This document shows positions 1 through 8,602 of a DNA stretch of 64,000 nucleotides, in pieces; position 1 is the stretch's first letter; the number at the start of each line of letters is the position of its first letter. The stretch covers positions 1-64,000 of the forward strand of contig CANMKE010000001.1 of assembly GCA_947498325.1 (NCBI GenBank), in the 5' to 3' direction. The notes beneath the pieces were generated by a model. The model searched no databases and was not told the origin of the DNA. It worked only from the letters and a program-made list of their open reading frames with translations. The translations under genes were made by a program, and so were the position numbers. This DNA comes from an uncultured Persicobacter sp. (lineage in GTDB: Bacteria > Bacteroidota > Bacteroidia > Cytophagales > Cyclobacteriaceae).

Positions 1-3000
1 ACCGCCGAAGGCGCATAGGGATTATCCAATTTCTTGTTGATGCTCACGCCCATGAAAATCGCCGTAATGCTCTTCGCTTCATCACCTTGCGCCGGATACA
101 AATAACCATAGCCGGTGCGGAAATATTTGAAAAAGTTATTCAGATAATTCGCCTTGTCATTCCATCGGCTCAACAGCTTTTTCTCCTGTTCAGACTTTTG
201 ATTTTCAATCTCACTCACCCGACGGCTCACATATTCCTTCTGCAACCCTTCCTCCGGCACCGGAATTTTGCGGAAGCCTGCTTCCTCCTCAATCCCATCA
301 AAGAGCTTTTTGAATTTCTTATCCAACTGATTTTGCCCCGCCTTCAATTTTTCCGCCACATACGCATTGTGTTCTTCGATCAACTTTTCCGCCACCGCAT
401 TCGGATCCTTACCGCCCAGCTCCTTTGCAACCAAGCCTTTCAATTCATCCTTCGGAATCGGCTTTTTGAGCACATTCACCTCACAACGCTCCACCATGCT
501 ATTCTCCCCAAAAACCGAAAGACCGGCACCCTTGCCACTGACGGCAATCATTTGCGCCTTCGTTTCTGCCTCCAAATCCAAGACATCCACCTCCAAATCA
601 TACTCATCGGTCTGCTTCAAATAGGCCACATAATCCTCATACCGTTCAATGATCTCCTTGTAAAATTTCTCCTGATCTTCCACCGGCAAAACCGCCACCC
701 GTCCCGTAACTTTGTGCGATGCCCCAATGGTCGAGCCATCGCCCGAAAGGTCCACCGGATCATCCAAGCGTGCGCTCAACTCCGGATTTTCACGAAGATA
801 TTGCACCACAATTTTGTCGCCGTACTTGTTCAAAAAGTCCGGTGAATCCAACTGCGCCTTGTTCGATGATTGTGAAGAAGTCGTGTTCGCATCCAAGGAT
901 TTGAGCTTCTTTTTCAGCATCATCATCAGGCGTTTTTGCGCCGGTATCGCCGAAATGATATAATCGTATCGAGGCTTCAAAATCTGCCCCGTCCGGTTGA
1001 TGCGCCCACGCTTTTGAATTTCCGTATTGATGTTCAGCTCCGCCTGTAAGATAATCATGACCCTTTTTTTGACATCCTTACGAGGGACCTTATCGGTAAC
1101 AATGGCGTGCGCCGAAGCTCCTGTTGATCCCGACTGATTAATTAACAAACAGTCGATTTCATTGTCATTGTAGCGACGGAAAGCATCTGCCGTGTTTTCC
1201 TTCGGACGGCGAACGATCTTGCCATTGGTCGTAATTTTCCCCCGTTTGTTCTGCTCAAATTCCACTGCCAAACTACGCCCCGTAACCTCGCCGGTTCGGT
1301 AACCTGCTGCCTCAATTTTTTGAATGATAATATCGAGTGGACTGATCGAAATACCGGTGCTCACCTCCTGCGCCCTGTCCAAAATATCATAGTATGCCGA
1401 CTGCGTGCTCGCCGGAAAATCCGCAATGTTCAGTGTCCTTTTGATCGACTTTCCCGCCGCCGTTTTCTCCGTATATTTCAGCGTACTTTCGAGCCCTTTT
1501 TGCAGCACCAAATTAAAATCCCCGTCAATCTTATCATCAATATCACCCATCTCCGAAAGGAAAGAACCCATCGTATTGGCAAAGGCAATGATCGGTTTTT
1601 GCCCCTTTTTCAGCAATGCAATCGCATGATCGGCGACCTCTTCAGCATTGAGCGAAAACAGCAATTGATTAATCACATTGAACACTTTTGAGAAGTAGGG
1701 CGTGTTATCCACCCCAGCTCTTTGAGCACCCTTGCGCTTGCCAATTTCACCACCTTGCGCCGCAATCAGCTTATCCATGGTCTTGATTTCATCATCCACA
1801 TAGGTTTTCTGAAACTCAATAATATCACGGATGATGCCCGTAACCTTGTCCGAAATTTGCGCCTGCTCTTTAGCCTTATCCGTCAGCTCGATATAGTTCA
1901 CCTCAACGCCTTCAAAGGACCGTTCACGTCGGATCATCTGCGCCTCGCTCACCAGTTGAGCCGCCAAAATTTCCTGCAAAGCAACGCCTCCTTTTTCAAT
2001 GGATTCGACCAGTTCCACCGTCCCCATGTTGGCATCTGAAATGGAAGTTTTCTTCGCATAGATCGGCATATTGTCCGGTCTTTTGGCAAAGGTCGCCGAA
2101 AGGAAAACCACCCCTTTGGTCTTGTTCAAAACCACCTGCATGAACTCGCCCGTCTGCGAACTGCCCGACGCATTATGACTTTCATCCATCACAACAATGT
2201 TGTTTTCAGCCATTTGCATCAGGAAATTACGCTTATTCGCCATGCGGTCCGAATTGAACTGCGTGTAGGTGGCGCATACAAAATCATAAGGGTGCGGAAG
2301 TTCAGCATCCTCTAAAATTCTCGCCTGCGCCGCCTTTTCGGGTGCGGTGTAAATTACTGTCCCCTTTTTGTCTTTGATATTCGATTTTGCCTCTTTGGTA
2401 TTGACAATAAAAGGGTGAAGGCTCGACGAATTAATGTCCACCAAATCACGGTATAGATCGGTAAACAGGTTCGGTTTCTCGCTCAAAAATATCGGTTGAT
2501 GACCACTTTTCACGCCATAGCGGATCAATGCCGCCGCCGTTCTTCCCTTACCAATACCGGTTTGGTCGCCAATGATGATGCCCTGCTTTCGTTCCTCAAT
2601 ATTATAAATCGCCAAACCCACCGCATCAATCTGCTCGGCACTCAACGACTTAACCAAACCCTCGCTATCATAGTCCAATTTATCGGCAACGTAATTGAAA
2701 AGAGACTTTTCTTTGAGCTTCGATTTGACCTTACGAATGGCAAGGTGCATTTCAAAACCCATGCTATCAGGCACGGTCGTGTTCAGCACAAAACCCTTTT
2801 GCGAAGCGGGAATATAAGCCATGCCCAGCCCTTCGACCTCGAACATTCCATTCAGGTAATCCCGTTCATTTTGTGCTAATTTTTTCTTACGATCAAAGCG
2901 TTTGTAATCCTTGGTTTGAAAGCCCATCTCCAACAAGCGGGCAATCACAAAATCTTTGGGTGGCCGACTGAATTTAATGGTCAGCGTGCGGTTTTGGTAG

Positions 3001-3017
3001 GTGATATTAGATGTCAT
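1..3017 (-). CDS. Strawberry-notch-type superfamily II helicase, 3' end cut by window edge
   Basis: At least 1005 codons. The protein has an SF2 helicase core: Walker A GDQTGIGKGR near residue 149, a DESH Walker B near residue 277, and a C-terminal RecA-like part ending in the QKRGRINRTGQ motif near residue 660. Helicases of this Sno-like layout occur in phages and conjugative elements next to DNA methyltransferases, where they are thought to act on incoming or modified DNA. The ATG at 3017 overlaps the methyltransferase stop as ATGA, so the two are probably translationally coupled. The rest of the gene lies left of the window. The family call rests on motif layout and partner gene; the cellular role is inferred. 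Confidence 0.75.
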   Translation of the reverse strand, partial: MTSNITYQNRTLTIKFSRPPKDFVIARLLEMGFQTKDYKRFDRKKKLAQNERDYLNGMFEVEGLGMAYIPASQKGFVLNTTVPDSMGFEMHLAIRKVKSKLKEKSLFNYVADKLDYDSEGLVKSLSAEQIDAVGLAIYNIEERKQGIIIGDQTGIGKGRTAAALIRYGVKSGHQPIFLSEKPNLFTDLYRDLVDINSSSLHPFIVNTKEAKSNIKDKKGTVIYTAPEKAAQARILEDAELPHPYDFVCATYTQFNSDRMANKRNFLMQMAENNIVVMDESHNASGSSQTGEFMQVVLNKTKGVVFLSATFAKRPDNMPIYAKKTSISDANMGTVELVESIEKGGVALQEILAAQLVSEAQMIRRERSFEGVEVNYIELTDKAKEQAQISDKVTGIIRDIIEFQKTYVDDEIKTMDKLIAAQGGEIGKRKGAQRAGVDNTPYFSKVFNVINQLLFSLNAEEVADHAIALLKKGQKPIIAFANTMGSFLSEMGDIDDKIDGDFNLVLQKGLESTLKYTEKTAAGKSIKRTLNIADFPASTQSAYYDILDRAQEVSTGISISPLDIIIQKIEAAGYRTGEVTGRSLAVEFEQNKRGKITTNGKIVRRPKENTADAFRRYNDNEIDCLLINQSGSTGASAHAIVTDKVPRKDVKKRVMIILQAELNINTEIQKRGRINRTGQILKPRYDYIISAIPAQKRLMMMLKKKLKSLDANTTSSQSSNKAQLDSPDFLNKYGDKIVVQYLRENPELSARLDDPVDLSGDGSTIGASHKVTGRVAVLPVEDQEKFYKEIIERYEDYVAYLKQTDEYDLEVDVLDLEAETKAQMIAVSGKGAGLSVFGENSMVERCEVNVLKKPIPKDELKGLVAKELGGKDPNAVAEKLIEEHNAYVAEKLKAGQNQLDKKFKKLFDGIEEEAGFRKIPVPEEGLQKEYVSRRVSEIENQKSEQEKKLLSRWNDKANYLNNFFKYFRTGYGYLYPAQGDEAKSITAIFMGVSINKKLDNPYAPSA

Positions 3018-4036
3018 AGATTGAGTTGTTTTTGCAAAATCATAATGGCCTTTGCCCTTGCTATGGCTTTGGTTTTGGCCATCGCTTCATTGGATTTCAT
3101 GTGAGGAATGATGCGGTTGAACAGTTGGTCATGACTGCGCATTACGGTCGCCAGTTCATCGGTTTTCAGCGGTGCGGCACCTTCAGGTCTTTGCTTCCTT
3201 CCGGCAATCAAAATCAAACGGGTATCAAAACTGGTTCCTTGTCGGGAGTAGAGTTTTTTGCCGTCGATTGCAATCACATCGACTACATTATAATAGTGAT
3301 AGAGGTAATTGAAAAAGATCCGGTCATGCCCAGCCCTGATCCGGTTGCGCTCATCGTATCGGGTATGCGAGCCGATTATCAAGGCCGCACGCCCGTCGTT
3401 TTTCATACAATAAAGTGCCTCCAAGCACATCAAATGTTCAAGCTTTTTGATTTTGTAATCGCCGAAATGGACGGGATCGGGCAAGGTGCCAAACGGCGGA
3501 TTGGTGATGACCCCATCATAGTATCTGATAAACTCAATCCCGAAATCTTGCGAAGCATCAAGCGCATAGACGTTCCTGAAATTCATCATTCTCAAATTGT
3601 TACGACGTGTTTCATCCAACTCATTAACATCCGTTTGCTCAGGCGGTAGCGCAATGGTCAATAGTCCGTTGCCAGCGGAAGGCTCAAAGAATTTACCCTT
3701 TAGTTTGCTGACACGAATGAATGAAGAGGCCAAAAACGCTATTGGTGCAGGCGTGGAATACTGCTGCATCATGATGCTGATCGAGGTGCGCATTGACAAA
3801 TTGACCTGCAACTTATAGAGGTCCGTTATCTGTTCGTACCGCTCCAAAAAAGAACGTGCACCGAAGGCAAGAAAATGCGCTCTTCTCACAATTGCCGCTT
3901 CGGTAAGTTCTTTGACCAGGTTTTTCTGATCTATGCCAAAGCGTTCACGAGCGACTTTCTCAATGCTGTTTCGGTTGTGCTTTTTGTCTGCTCGCAACTC
4001 GTCTTGCATCCACGATATGTAGCCTTTCTTATCCAT
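3014..4036 (-). CDS. SAM-dependent DNA N6-adenine methyltransferase
   Basis: A 340-aa class I methyltransferase. The SAM-binding motif I is FFEPSAGNG (residues 116-124) and the catalytic motif is NPPF (179-182), typical of adenine-N6 DNA methylases. No target-recognition domain or restriction partner is seen, so it looks like an orphan methylase protecting the element's DNA or marking it for the helicase. Its ATG shares one base with the stop of the upstream fibre-like gene (TAATG), and its own stop overlaps the helicase start by 4 nt. This tight packing suggests one transcript. The target site cannot be read from sequence. Confidence 0.8.
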   Translation of the reverse strand: MDKKGYISWMQDELRADKKHNRNSIEKVARERFGIDQKNLVKELTEAAIVRRAHFLAFGARSFLERYEQITDLYKLQVNLSMRTSISIMMQQYSTPAPIAFLASSFIRVSKLKGKFFEPSAGNGLLTIALPPEQTDVNELDETRRNNLRMMNFRNVYALDASQDFGIEFIRYYDGVITNPPFGTLPDPVHFGDYKIKKLEHLMCLEALYCMKNDGRAALIIGSHTRYDERNRIRAGHDRIFFNYLYHYYNVVDVIAIDGKKLYSRQGTSFDTRLILIAGRKQRPEGAAPLKTDELATVMRSHDQLFNRIIPHMKSNEAMAKTKAIARAKAIMILQKQLNL

Positions 4037-4695
4037 TAATCATCGTCCTCTTGTTCAGATTTATAGTAGATTTTCACATCCTCATCATCATGTAATTTGA
4101 ATACCATATAGTCCTTTTTGAACTCAATTTTTTTGACCTGCTCACCCAAAATATCAGTGTTGGTTCCTTCGCCTAAACCGTCGATTCGTTGAGTGAGTTC
4201 GTCGATAGATTGTTCTAATTCGGCCACGGTTTGAGCAAGGGTCTGCGCTGCCGTAAGTGCCTGTTGATCCTCTTCCGAAAGTCCCTGCTTTTGTGTGTTG
4301 GCTTCGATTGCCTGAGCTTGTTCATCAGTAATCGTCGTTGGTTTGTTAGCGACATTCGTGTTCCAGTCGGCACCTTTGGTTGCCTTTTCCTCTACCTGGT
4401 CAAGTTTGGTTTTAGCCGATTCATCAAAGCCCTGCTTCTTTGAGTTGGCTTCGATTTGTGCAATTTGCTCAGGCGTAATGGTGGTTGGCGTATTGGCAAG
4501 GTCTTTATAATCGACTACGGACAAATAATTTTCCCGTAGCTGATCTATGATCTCTTCAAAATTTACATCACCACCAGCAAAGACAATGTACTTTCTGCTG
4601 CCGATGCCCAAATACGCAAAGATGCCATTTGAAGCCCACTCGCCCTTTTTCAAAGTTGGAGGAATGTCCCCCTTGAACATTTTTATAGTCGCCAT
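4036..4695 (-). CDS. Fibre-like virion protein candidate with internal repeats
   Basis: A 219-aa acidic protein. It contains two related segments, NTPTTITPEQIAQIEAN and NKPTTITDEQAQAIEAN, about 55 residues apart. The NKPTTIT wording resembles the NKPT-type repeats of phage tail fibres and receptor-binding spikes. A Glu/Gln-rich helical stretch follows, probably a coiled coil, then a short beta-rich C-terminus (KKIEFKKDYMVFKLH). The N-terminus looks globular. It sits between the RNNNPGN membrane protein and the methyltransferase, touching the latter by one base. A fibre or spike role is inferred from repeats and context. Confidence 0.45.
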   Translation of the reverse strand: MATIKMFKGDIPPTLKKGEWASNGIFAYLGIGSRKYIVFAGGDVNFEEIIDQLRENYLSVVDYKDLANTPTTITPEQIAQIEANSKKQGFDESAKTKLDQVEEKATKGADWNTNVANKPTTITDEQAQAIEANTQKQGLSEEDQQALTAAQTLAQTVAELEQSIDELTQRIDGLGEGTNTDILGEQVKKIEFKKDYMVFKLHDDEDVKIYYKSEQEDDD

Positions 4696-4706
4696 AATAT
4701 TTTTGT

Positions 4707-5270
4707 TTAGATGATTTGAAATGCTTGTTCAAACAGTGAAGCGTTGATGTAATGATTGCCGTTTTCCATTTTGTCAATCGCAAACACAAGGGACCGAATG
4801 TTGTCTTTAGTCGCCTGAATTGGCGTGTCCTTGTTGATGTTCAGAGATTTTGCAACATGGTTGATGTACGCCTGCGTGTTGTTTTCATGCGGGGGTGCAA
4901 ACTCATGTATCAGCTTGGTAACCGTGTTTTTTCCCTTCTGAATATCATTCATCAAGTCTTTAATTAATGCCCGAACGCCCCAAACTGGTGCCTTGAAAAC
5001 TTCAAACCTTCCATTTGTCGGTAGCTTGCCTTTCCAGGCTACATTGGTGCTTATCAGGTTGCCTGGGTTGTTGTTCCGAATGCCATTTGGCAAATGCGAA
5101 AGCACCGCATTTCCACCGTTCCAATTCGTAAAACCGGAAGGGGTGGCGGAGGCTGCTCGTCGGGCTCTTCGCTTCTTGATCCAATAGCCGACCCCGACGG
5201 TTACGGCGGTAGATACGCCAGCGATAATCAGTTGATCTCTGATTTTTTCTGTCAAAACGGTATTGTCCAT
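4707..5270 (-). CDS. Membrane-anchored RNNNPGN-motif protein (virion peptidoglycan-processing candidate)
   Basis: 187 aa from the ATG at 5270. An upstream in-frame ATG at 5330 would add 20 residues but deepen the overlap with the preceding gene. One transmembrane helix (about residues 13-31) is followed by the basic run KKRRARR, then a soluble domain starting GIRNNNPGNL (63-72). The G-[IL]-R-N-N-N-P-G-N motif is found in phage structural and lysozyme-like proteins, some annotated as structural protein P5. A membrane-anchored virion protein that opens peptidoglycan during entry would fit, but no catalytic residue was proved. Part of the minus-strand block. Confidence 0.55.
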   Translation of the reverse strand: MDNTVLTEKIRDQLIIAGVSTAVTVGVGYWIKKRRARRAASATPSGFTNWNGGNAVLSHLPNGIRNNNPGNLISTNVAWKGKLPTNGRFEVFKAPVWGVRALIKDLMNDIQKGKNTVTKLIHEFAPPHENNTQAYINHVAKSLNINKDTPIQATKDNIRSLVFAIDKMENGNHYINASLFEQAFQII

Positions 5271-5704
5271 GCCTGAAATTTTTTGCTGATTGTTTCTAAA
5301 TAACTGCCGCTTAATTCGGCTTTGAGCCATAACATTAGGTTCATTTCTTCACCCAAAAATACAGATCTTGTGCCGGCGAAATACCGCTTTTGTCCAAAGT
5401 GCTTGATGACTAAAAGTGCATCGTCCTTGCTCTGCAATTGCCGGAAGATGTTCATGATCGTTGCCTCGTCGGTGCCAAAACTTGCCATTGCCTGATACAA
5501 GGAGTTGGCCATCATTCGAGCCTGATTCTCATCGATTGTCAGGTTTGATTTTTTGATGCTCAGCTTCATGCTTGGTGCTTCGGTCGCCTCCCGTTGTTTG
5601 CTCATGAACTTTTTCAGCGCAAAAATGCCAGCCCCGATCCCGACGGCGGGCAAGATCAACGAGCTCGCCAGTTGTGTGATGATTTCCATCCGGTTGTCTT
5701 TCAT
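5252..5704 (-). CDS. Single-pass membrane protein with annexin-repeat-like domain
   Basis: 150 aa. An N-terminal transmembrane helix (about 11-32) is followed by a basic stretch and then an alpha-helical region. That region carries GTDE at 77-80, followed by regularly spaced hydrophobics and LKAELSGSYLE at 127-137. In annexin repeats a GTDE-like motif and a LKxELSG-like motif sit in the same order with similar spacing, so a single annexin-like repeat is possible. The gene overlaps the next by 19 nt. A second in-frame ATG is at 5689. The similarity was spotted by eye and may be convergent. Confidence 0.5.
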   Translation of the reverse strand: MKDNRMEIITQLASSLILPAVGIGAGIFALKKFMSKQREATEAPSMKLSIKKSNLTIDENQARMMANSLYQAMASFGTDEATIMNIFRQLQSKDDALLVIKHFGQKRYFAGTRSVFLGEEMNLMLWLKAELSGSYLETISKKFQAWTIPF

Positions 5705-5740
5705 GGTTGTTGCTGTTTTGGGTTAAGGGGTCGGTATTTT

Positions 5741-5796
5741 CCCCCGACTAAAGTCAGGGGTCATTGCGTCCAATAGCCCCGGGCTTTAGCCTGGGG
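5741..5796. repeat. Paired REP-like hairpins, copy 1
   Basis: Two 20-bp imperfect palindromes: CCCCCGACTAAAGTCAGGGG at 5741-5760 and CCCCGGGCTTTAGCCTGGGG at 5777-5796, separated by 16 bp. The same pair in the same order recurs at 10,605-10,666. Both lie just upstream of genes for membrane proteins, inside what should be minus-strand mRNA. Confidence 0.75.
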
Positions 5797-5806
5797 ACAG
5801 TTATTA

Positions 5807-5983
5807 TTAGATCAGTCGCAAAGCGGTCTTAATCAGGCTTGGGTTTTTCGCTGCTTTCTCCAACAAAGCAATGATGTCGGTCTGCGCATTTTTCTTCAAA
5901 GTGTGCTGCACAAGGTTCGCTAACTTCTGCGCCTGCTGATCGTTGGCGGCTTCAAATCGAATGTTGATGTTATACTTTTTCAT
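5807..5983 (-). CDS. Small hypothetical protein, 58 aa
   Basis: A short basic protein beginning MKKYNINIRFEAANDQQ and ending NPSLIKTALRLI. The pattern (short beta strand, then helices) resembles small phage accessory proteins, but no family was recognised. It starts inside the last codons of the 350-aa coiled-coil gene, overlapping its stop by 14 nt, which argues for coupled translation. A paired REP-like element follows its stop. Overlap and even codon use support it being real; function unknown. Confidence 0.55.
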   Translation of the reverse strand: MKKYNINIRFEAANDQQAQKLANLVQHTLKKNAQTDIIALLEKAAKNPSLIKTALRLI

Positions 5984-7022
5984 TGTGGTCTTGGAGTAGG
6001 TTCAAAATGATGTCTATTTGTTCGGGCTGGTCAATGATCGTCCCGATGATCTGGGTGATCTTTACAAGGCGGTTCAGCTCAACGGATCGAAGGGTTTCAT
6101 TGATTGCCTGAATGATTTGGGAGTGTTGATCGGTCGGCACATTATTTATAGGCACCTGTTCGATCTGCGGTTCCGGTTCATTTTCCGGCATTACGCCAAA
6201 GGCGGCTTTGAGCTCCTGATCCGAAAGGCCAAGTAAGGATGCGGCCTTAGGGCTGTTAGTTAAAAGTTTGGCTCCGACGTTGGTGAGCACGCCCGTCGCC
6301 ACCCGTTGCATGACTTCATTAGGTGCGTAAGAAGCCAGGCGGTTTTCAAGGTCATTTTTCTCCTTGTCCAAGCCTTCCACTAAACCACCTAATCGGTCCT
6401 TCTCTTTTTCAATTTGGTCGTATTGGCGTTTGAGGTTTTCATATTTTTCGCTCAGGTGCTCATACTTATTATTAAGCACTAATTCCGAAAGTTCATTTTT
6501 GTGATTGATGCGGCTGATTTCTTCCTGCTTCGCCGACATCGTATTGAAGAAACCAAGGAACCCCAGCAGGCTTGAATTGGGATCGTCGGCATTGGGTTGG
6601 TTGCCGGTCATCATGCCTAACAGACTGCCCAACTGTTCAAAGTTGCTGCCTTGTGCCGGCTGTTGTTGTGGTTGATGTTGGCGCAATTCCTCCTGAATAA
6701 TTGAGCGCAAATTGGCGGCTTCTCTTTGTTCGGGAAGCTCCAGTTTGTATTCGTTAATCAATTTGGAATTGGCACTTTTGCCACTGAAAATCATCACTTT
6801 CAAGATGCTCGAAGGGTTGTTGCGCAGGCGGTCTAAACCCAATTTCACATCCTTACGAAAGAGGCTATGATCGGCACATTTTCCCACGACTAATTCTGAA
6901 TGCGTCGGGCTAACGAGCTGTATTTCATAGGCAAAAGGTTGCTTTTCGGTCTGTTCGGATCGTTCCAAAAAGCTGATGATACTATCTATTGTTGATGCGG
7001 TTTTGTCTTCTGATGTCTTCAT
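5970..7022 (-). CDS. Coiled-coil protein of the virion-like block
   Basis: 350 aa with no recognised family. The N-terminal ~110 residues look globular and mixed alpha/beta. A Gln/Pro-rich linker (HQPQQQPAQG) and a Gly/Met-rich stretch (LGSLLGMMTGN) follow, then a long charged coiled coil from about residue 165 to 230. A further helical domain (SPKAASLLGLSDQELKAAFG) precedes a C-terminal helical tail. No signal peptide or membrane helix. It could be a scaffold or an internal structural protein. Its stop overlaps the 58-aa gene, and the preceding gene ends 7 nt upstream. Confidence 0.5.
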   Translation of the reverse strand: MKTSEDKTASTIDSIISFLERSEQTEKQPFAYEIQLVSPTHSELVVGKCADHSLFRKDVKLGLDRLRNNPSSILKVMIFSGKSANSKLINEYKLELPEQREAANLRSIIQEELRQHQPQQQPAQGSNFEQLGSLLGMMTGNQPNADDPNSSLLGFLGFFNTMSAKQEEISRINHKNELSELVLNNKYEHLSEKYENLKRQYDQIEKEKDRLGGLVEGLDKEKNDLENRLASYAPNEVMQRVATGVLTNVGAKLLTNSPKAASLLGLSDQELKAAFGVMPENEPEPQIEQVPINNVPTDQHSQIIQAINETLRSVELNRLVKITQIIGTIIDQPEQIDIILNLLQDHNEKV

Positions 7023-7029
7023 TATTTAT

Positions 7030-7395
7030 TTATCGGAAAGGGGTGATTTTGATAAATTCAAGGTGGAACGGTCGGAACACTTCGGTATCTTCCATGCTCA
7101 CATTCAGGTCGATATAATCGGTAAAAACCTGATAGCGGTACTCGTCCATCAGATCATATTCAGGCGGACTTACGGTAAAAAAATTATCACTGGACTTGAT
7201 GACATACTGTACATCCTGCTCACCAAAAACGGGTAGTTTGTGCGTGTTCAGAACAAACATATCATTGTTCAGGTCCCAAAATGTTGTTGGACTATTGACC
7301 AGGATGCGGAAGGGCGTTAGCTTATAATCGGTGATTGTCCGCATCCCCGCAATTCGGTCCTTGGCTATATGGTGGATTAGTTCACTCGTGTTCAT
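7030..7395 (-). CDS. Hypothetical protein of the virion-like block, 121 aa
   Basis: A 121-aa soluble protein rich in beta-prone and aromatic residues, with FRILVNSPTTFWDLNNDMF in the first half and YRYQVFTDYIDLNVSM in the second. No family recognised. It starts within the stop of the 401-aa gene (4-nt ATGA overlap) and ends 7 nt before the coiled-coil gene, so it belongs to the same transcript. A minor structural role is possible from context only. Confidence 0.5.
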   Translation of the reverse strand: MNTSELIHHIAKDRIAGMRTITDYKLTPFRILVNSPTTFWDLNNDMFVLNTHKLPVFGEQDVQYVIKSSDNFFTVSPPEYDLMDEYRYQVFTDYIDLNVSMEDTEVFRPFHLEFIKITPFR

Positions 7396-8597
7396 AGCTC
7401 TTCAGTTTGGTATTGAAAATAGACATAGCAATCAAGCGGTAGTCCGGACTTGTTTTTGATAAGGATCGTTGCGCTGCTATTGACCATGATCGGTTCGGCA
7501 AAGGGTTTGATTTCCTTCTTGATCGGTTTAAGCCGACGGTTGAGCGGTAGCGGAAAATCCCGCAACAGAAAGCTGTTACCATTGATTAGAGTAGTAATTA
7601 GCGTTTGCTCACCGCTTTGTGTCGGGTAGTCAATGTATTGTCGCTCATAGAAGAAAATATCCTTTTTTCGCTTACTTAAATAGAAAATGATGCGGTTGAA
7701 CATCTCCTCCAAACTGACCGGATACTTTCTATCCCTCAGGTAGTTGGTGTAATAATCGTTATCAAAAATGGCGGCTATGAAAGTCGAATCTTTGAGGATT
7801 GATTGTAGCCTGCTTTGCAGTTCGCTATTGGCAATCGCCTGGTAATTAATGTCCATGAATAGCTTCTCTTCCAAACACGGAATGAACTTCTGCTCAAAGT
7901 ATTGTTGAGCGGACACTTCGCTCTTGGTGTTTGCCAAATAGTCAATTGGAAGGTCCATCTCCCGTAAATTTTTCAACAGGATTGATTGAGGAAAAACTAA
8001 AGGAAAGATTACCCGACGGAAGGTAGGCTCAGGGAATGATTGTATCACTTTATCGTAATAAAATATCCGTGAACTGTTTCTTTGTAGGTATGAAATAATT
8101 CGTGCATCAATAACATATTTCAGGCGACTGCGCTGATAGTCCCGATAAGATGTTGAGCTGTACGGTCGGCGTTCGATATAACGCTCAAAGGTATCATACT
8201 CAAACATATAATCGACGAAGGGCGTGCCGTCCAATAGCTCTGCTAACCGGTCGGCTACCACCTGCTGATCCACGACCGTGTAAGTAATACCCGACAGCAA
8301 TGCGCCTTTAAGAAGATCAACAAAATTTGATTTGAAATAACTTCGTGCAGCATATTCGCTTGACTGATTGAATAGTCCGTCATATTTACTTTCAAGATCA
8401 ATATTGGACAAGTTTTCCCGCAATTTGGTTGAAGGAAAAGACAGGTTCACCGGCACGGTATTACTTTCGAGCTCGCTCAACGACAGCGCACTATACGCCA
8501 TGCCCGTGATCTGCTTGCAGTCGGCGGGCAATAGGTGTTCGGACTTAATATGATCGCCGGCAACACGCAACTTAACGGTATGATAGTGATAGCTCAT
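7392..8597 (-). CDS. Hypothetical protein of the virion-like block, 401 aa
   Basis: A 401-aa protein without signal peptide or membrane helix. Two stretches look alike: about 105-150 (LLSGITYTVVDQQVVADRL then DGTPFVDYMFEYDTFERYI) and about 245-300 (LFMDINYQAIANSELQSRL then DSTFIAAIFDNDYYTNYL). This suggests an internal duplication of ~140 residues. The C-terminus (~370-401) is beta-rich. No family recognised; it could be a vertex or spike-base protein. It is linked to the downstream 121-aa gene by a 4-nt overlap and lies 5 nt after the 126-aa beta protein. Confidence 0.5.
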   Translation of the reverse strand: MSYHYHTVKLRVAGDHIKSEHLLPADCKQITGMAYSALSLSELESNTVPVNLSFPSTKLRENLSNIDLESKYDGLFNQSSEYAARSYFKSNFVDLLKGALLSGITYTVVDQQVVADRLAELLDGTPFVDYMFEYDTFERYIERRPYSSTSYRDYQRSRLKYVIDARIISYLQRNSSRIFYYDKVIQSFPEPTFRRVIFPLVFPQSILLKNLREMDLPIDYLANTKSEVSAQQYFEQKFIPCLEEKLFMDINYQAIANSELQSRLQSILKDSTFIAAIFDNDYYTNYLRDRKYPVSLEEMFNRIIFYLSKRKKDIFFYERQYIDYPTQSGEQTLITTLINGNSFLLRDFPLPLNRRLKPIKKEIKPFAEPIMVNSSATILIKNKSGLPLDCYVYFQYQTEEL

Positions 8598-8602
8598 TTC
8601 AC

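Noticed and set aside
87-845. Plus-strand ORF of 252 aa at the left edge
   Set aside because: Lies wholly opposite the helicase gene; its protein is rich in His/Leu/Ile repeats typical of antisense reading.
3026-3649. Plus-strand ORF of 207 aa
   Set aside because: Antisense to the methyltransferase with its catalytic motif; a shadow.
4036-4695. Tail-fibre gene as proof of a tailed phage
   Set aside because: The repeats are fibre-like, but spikes of tailless viruses can look the same, and no tail genes accompany it.
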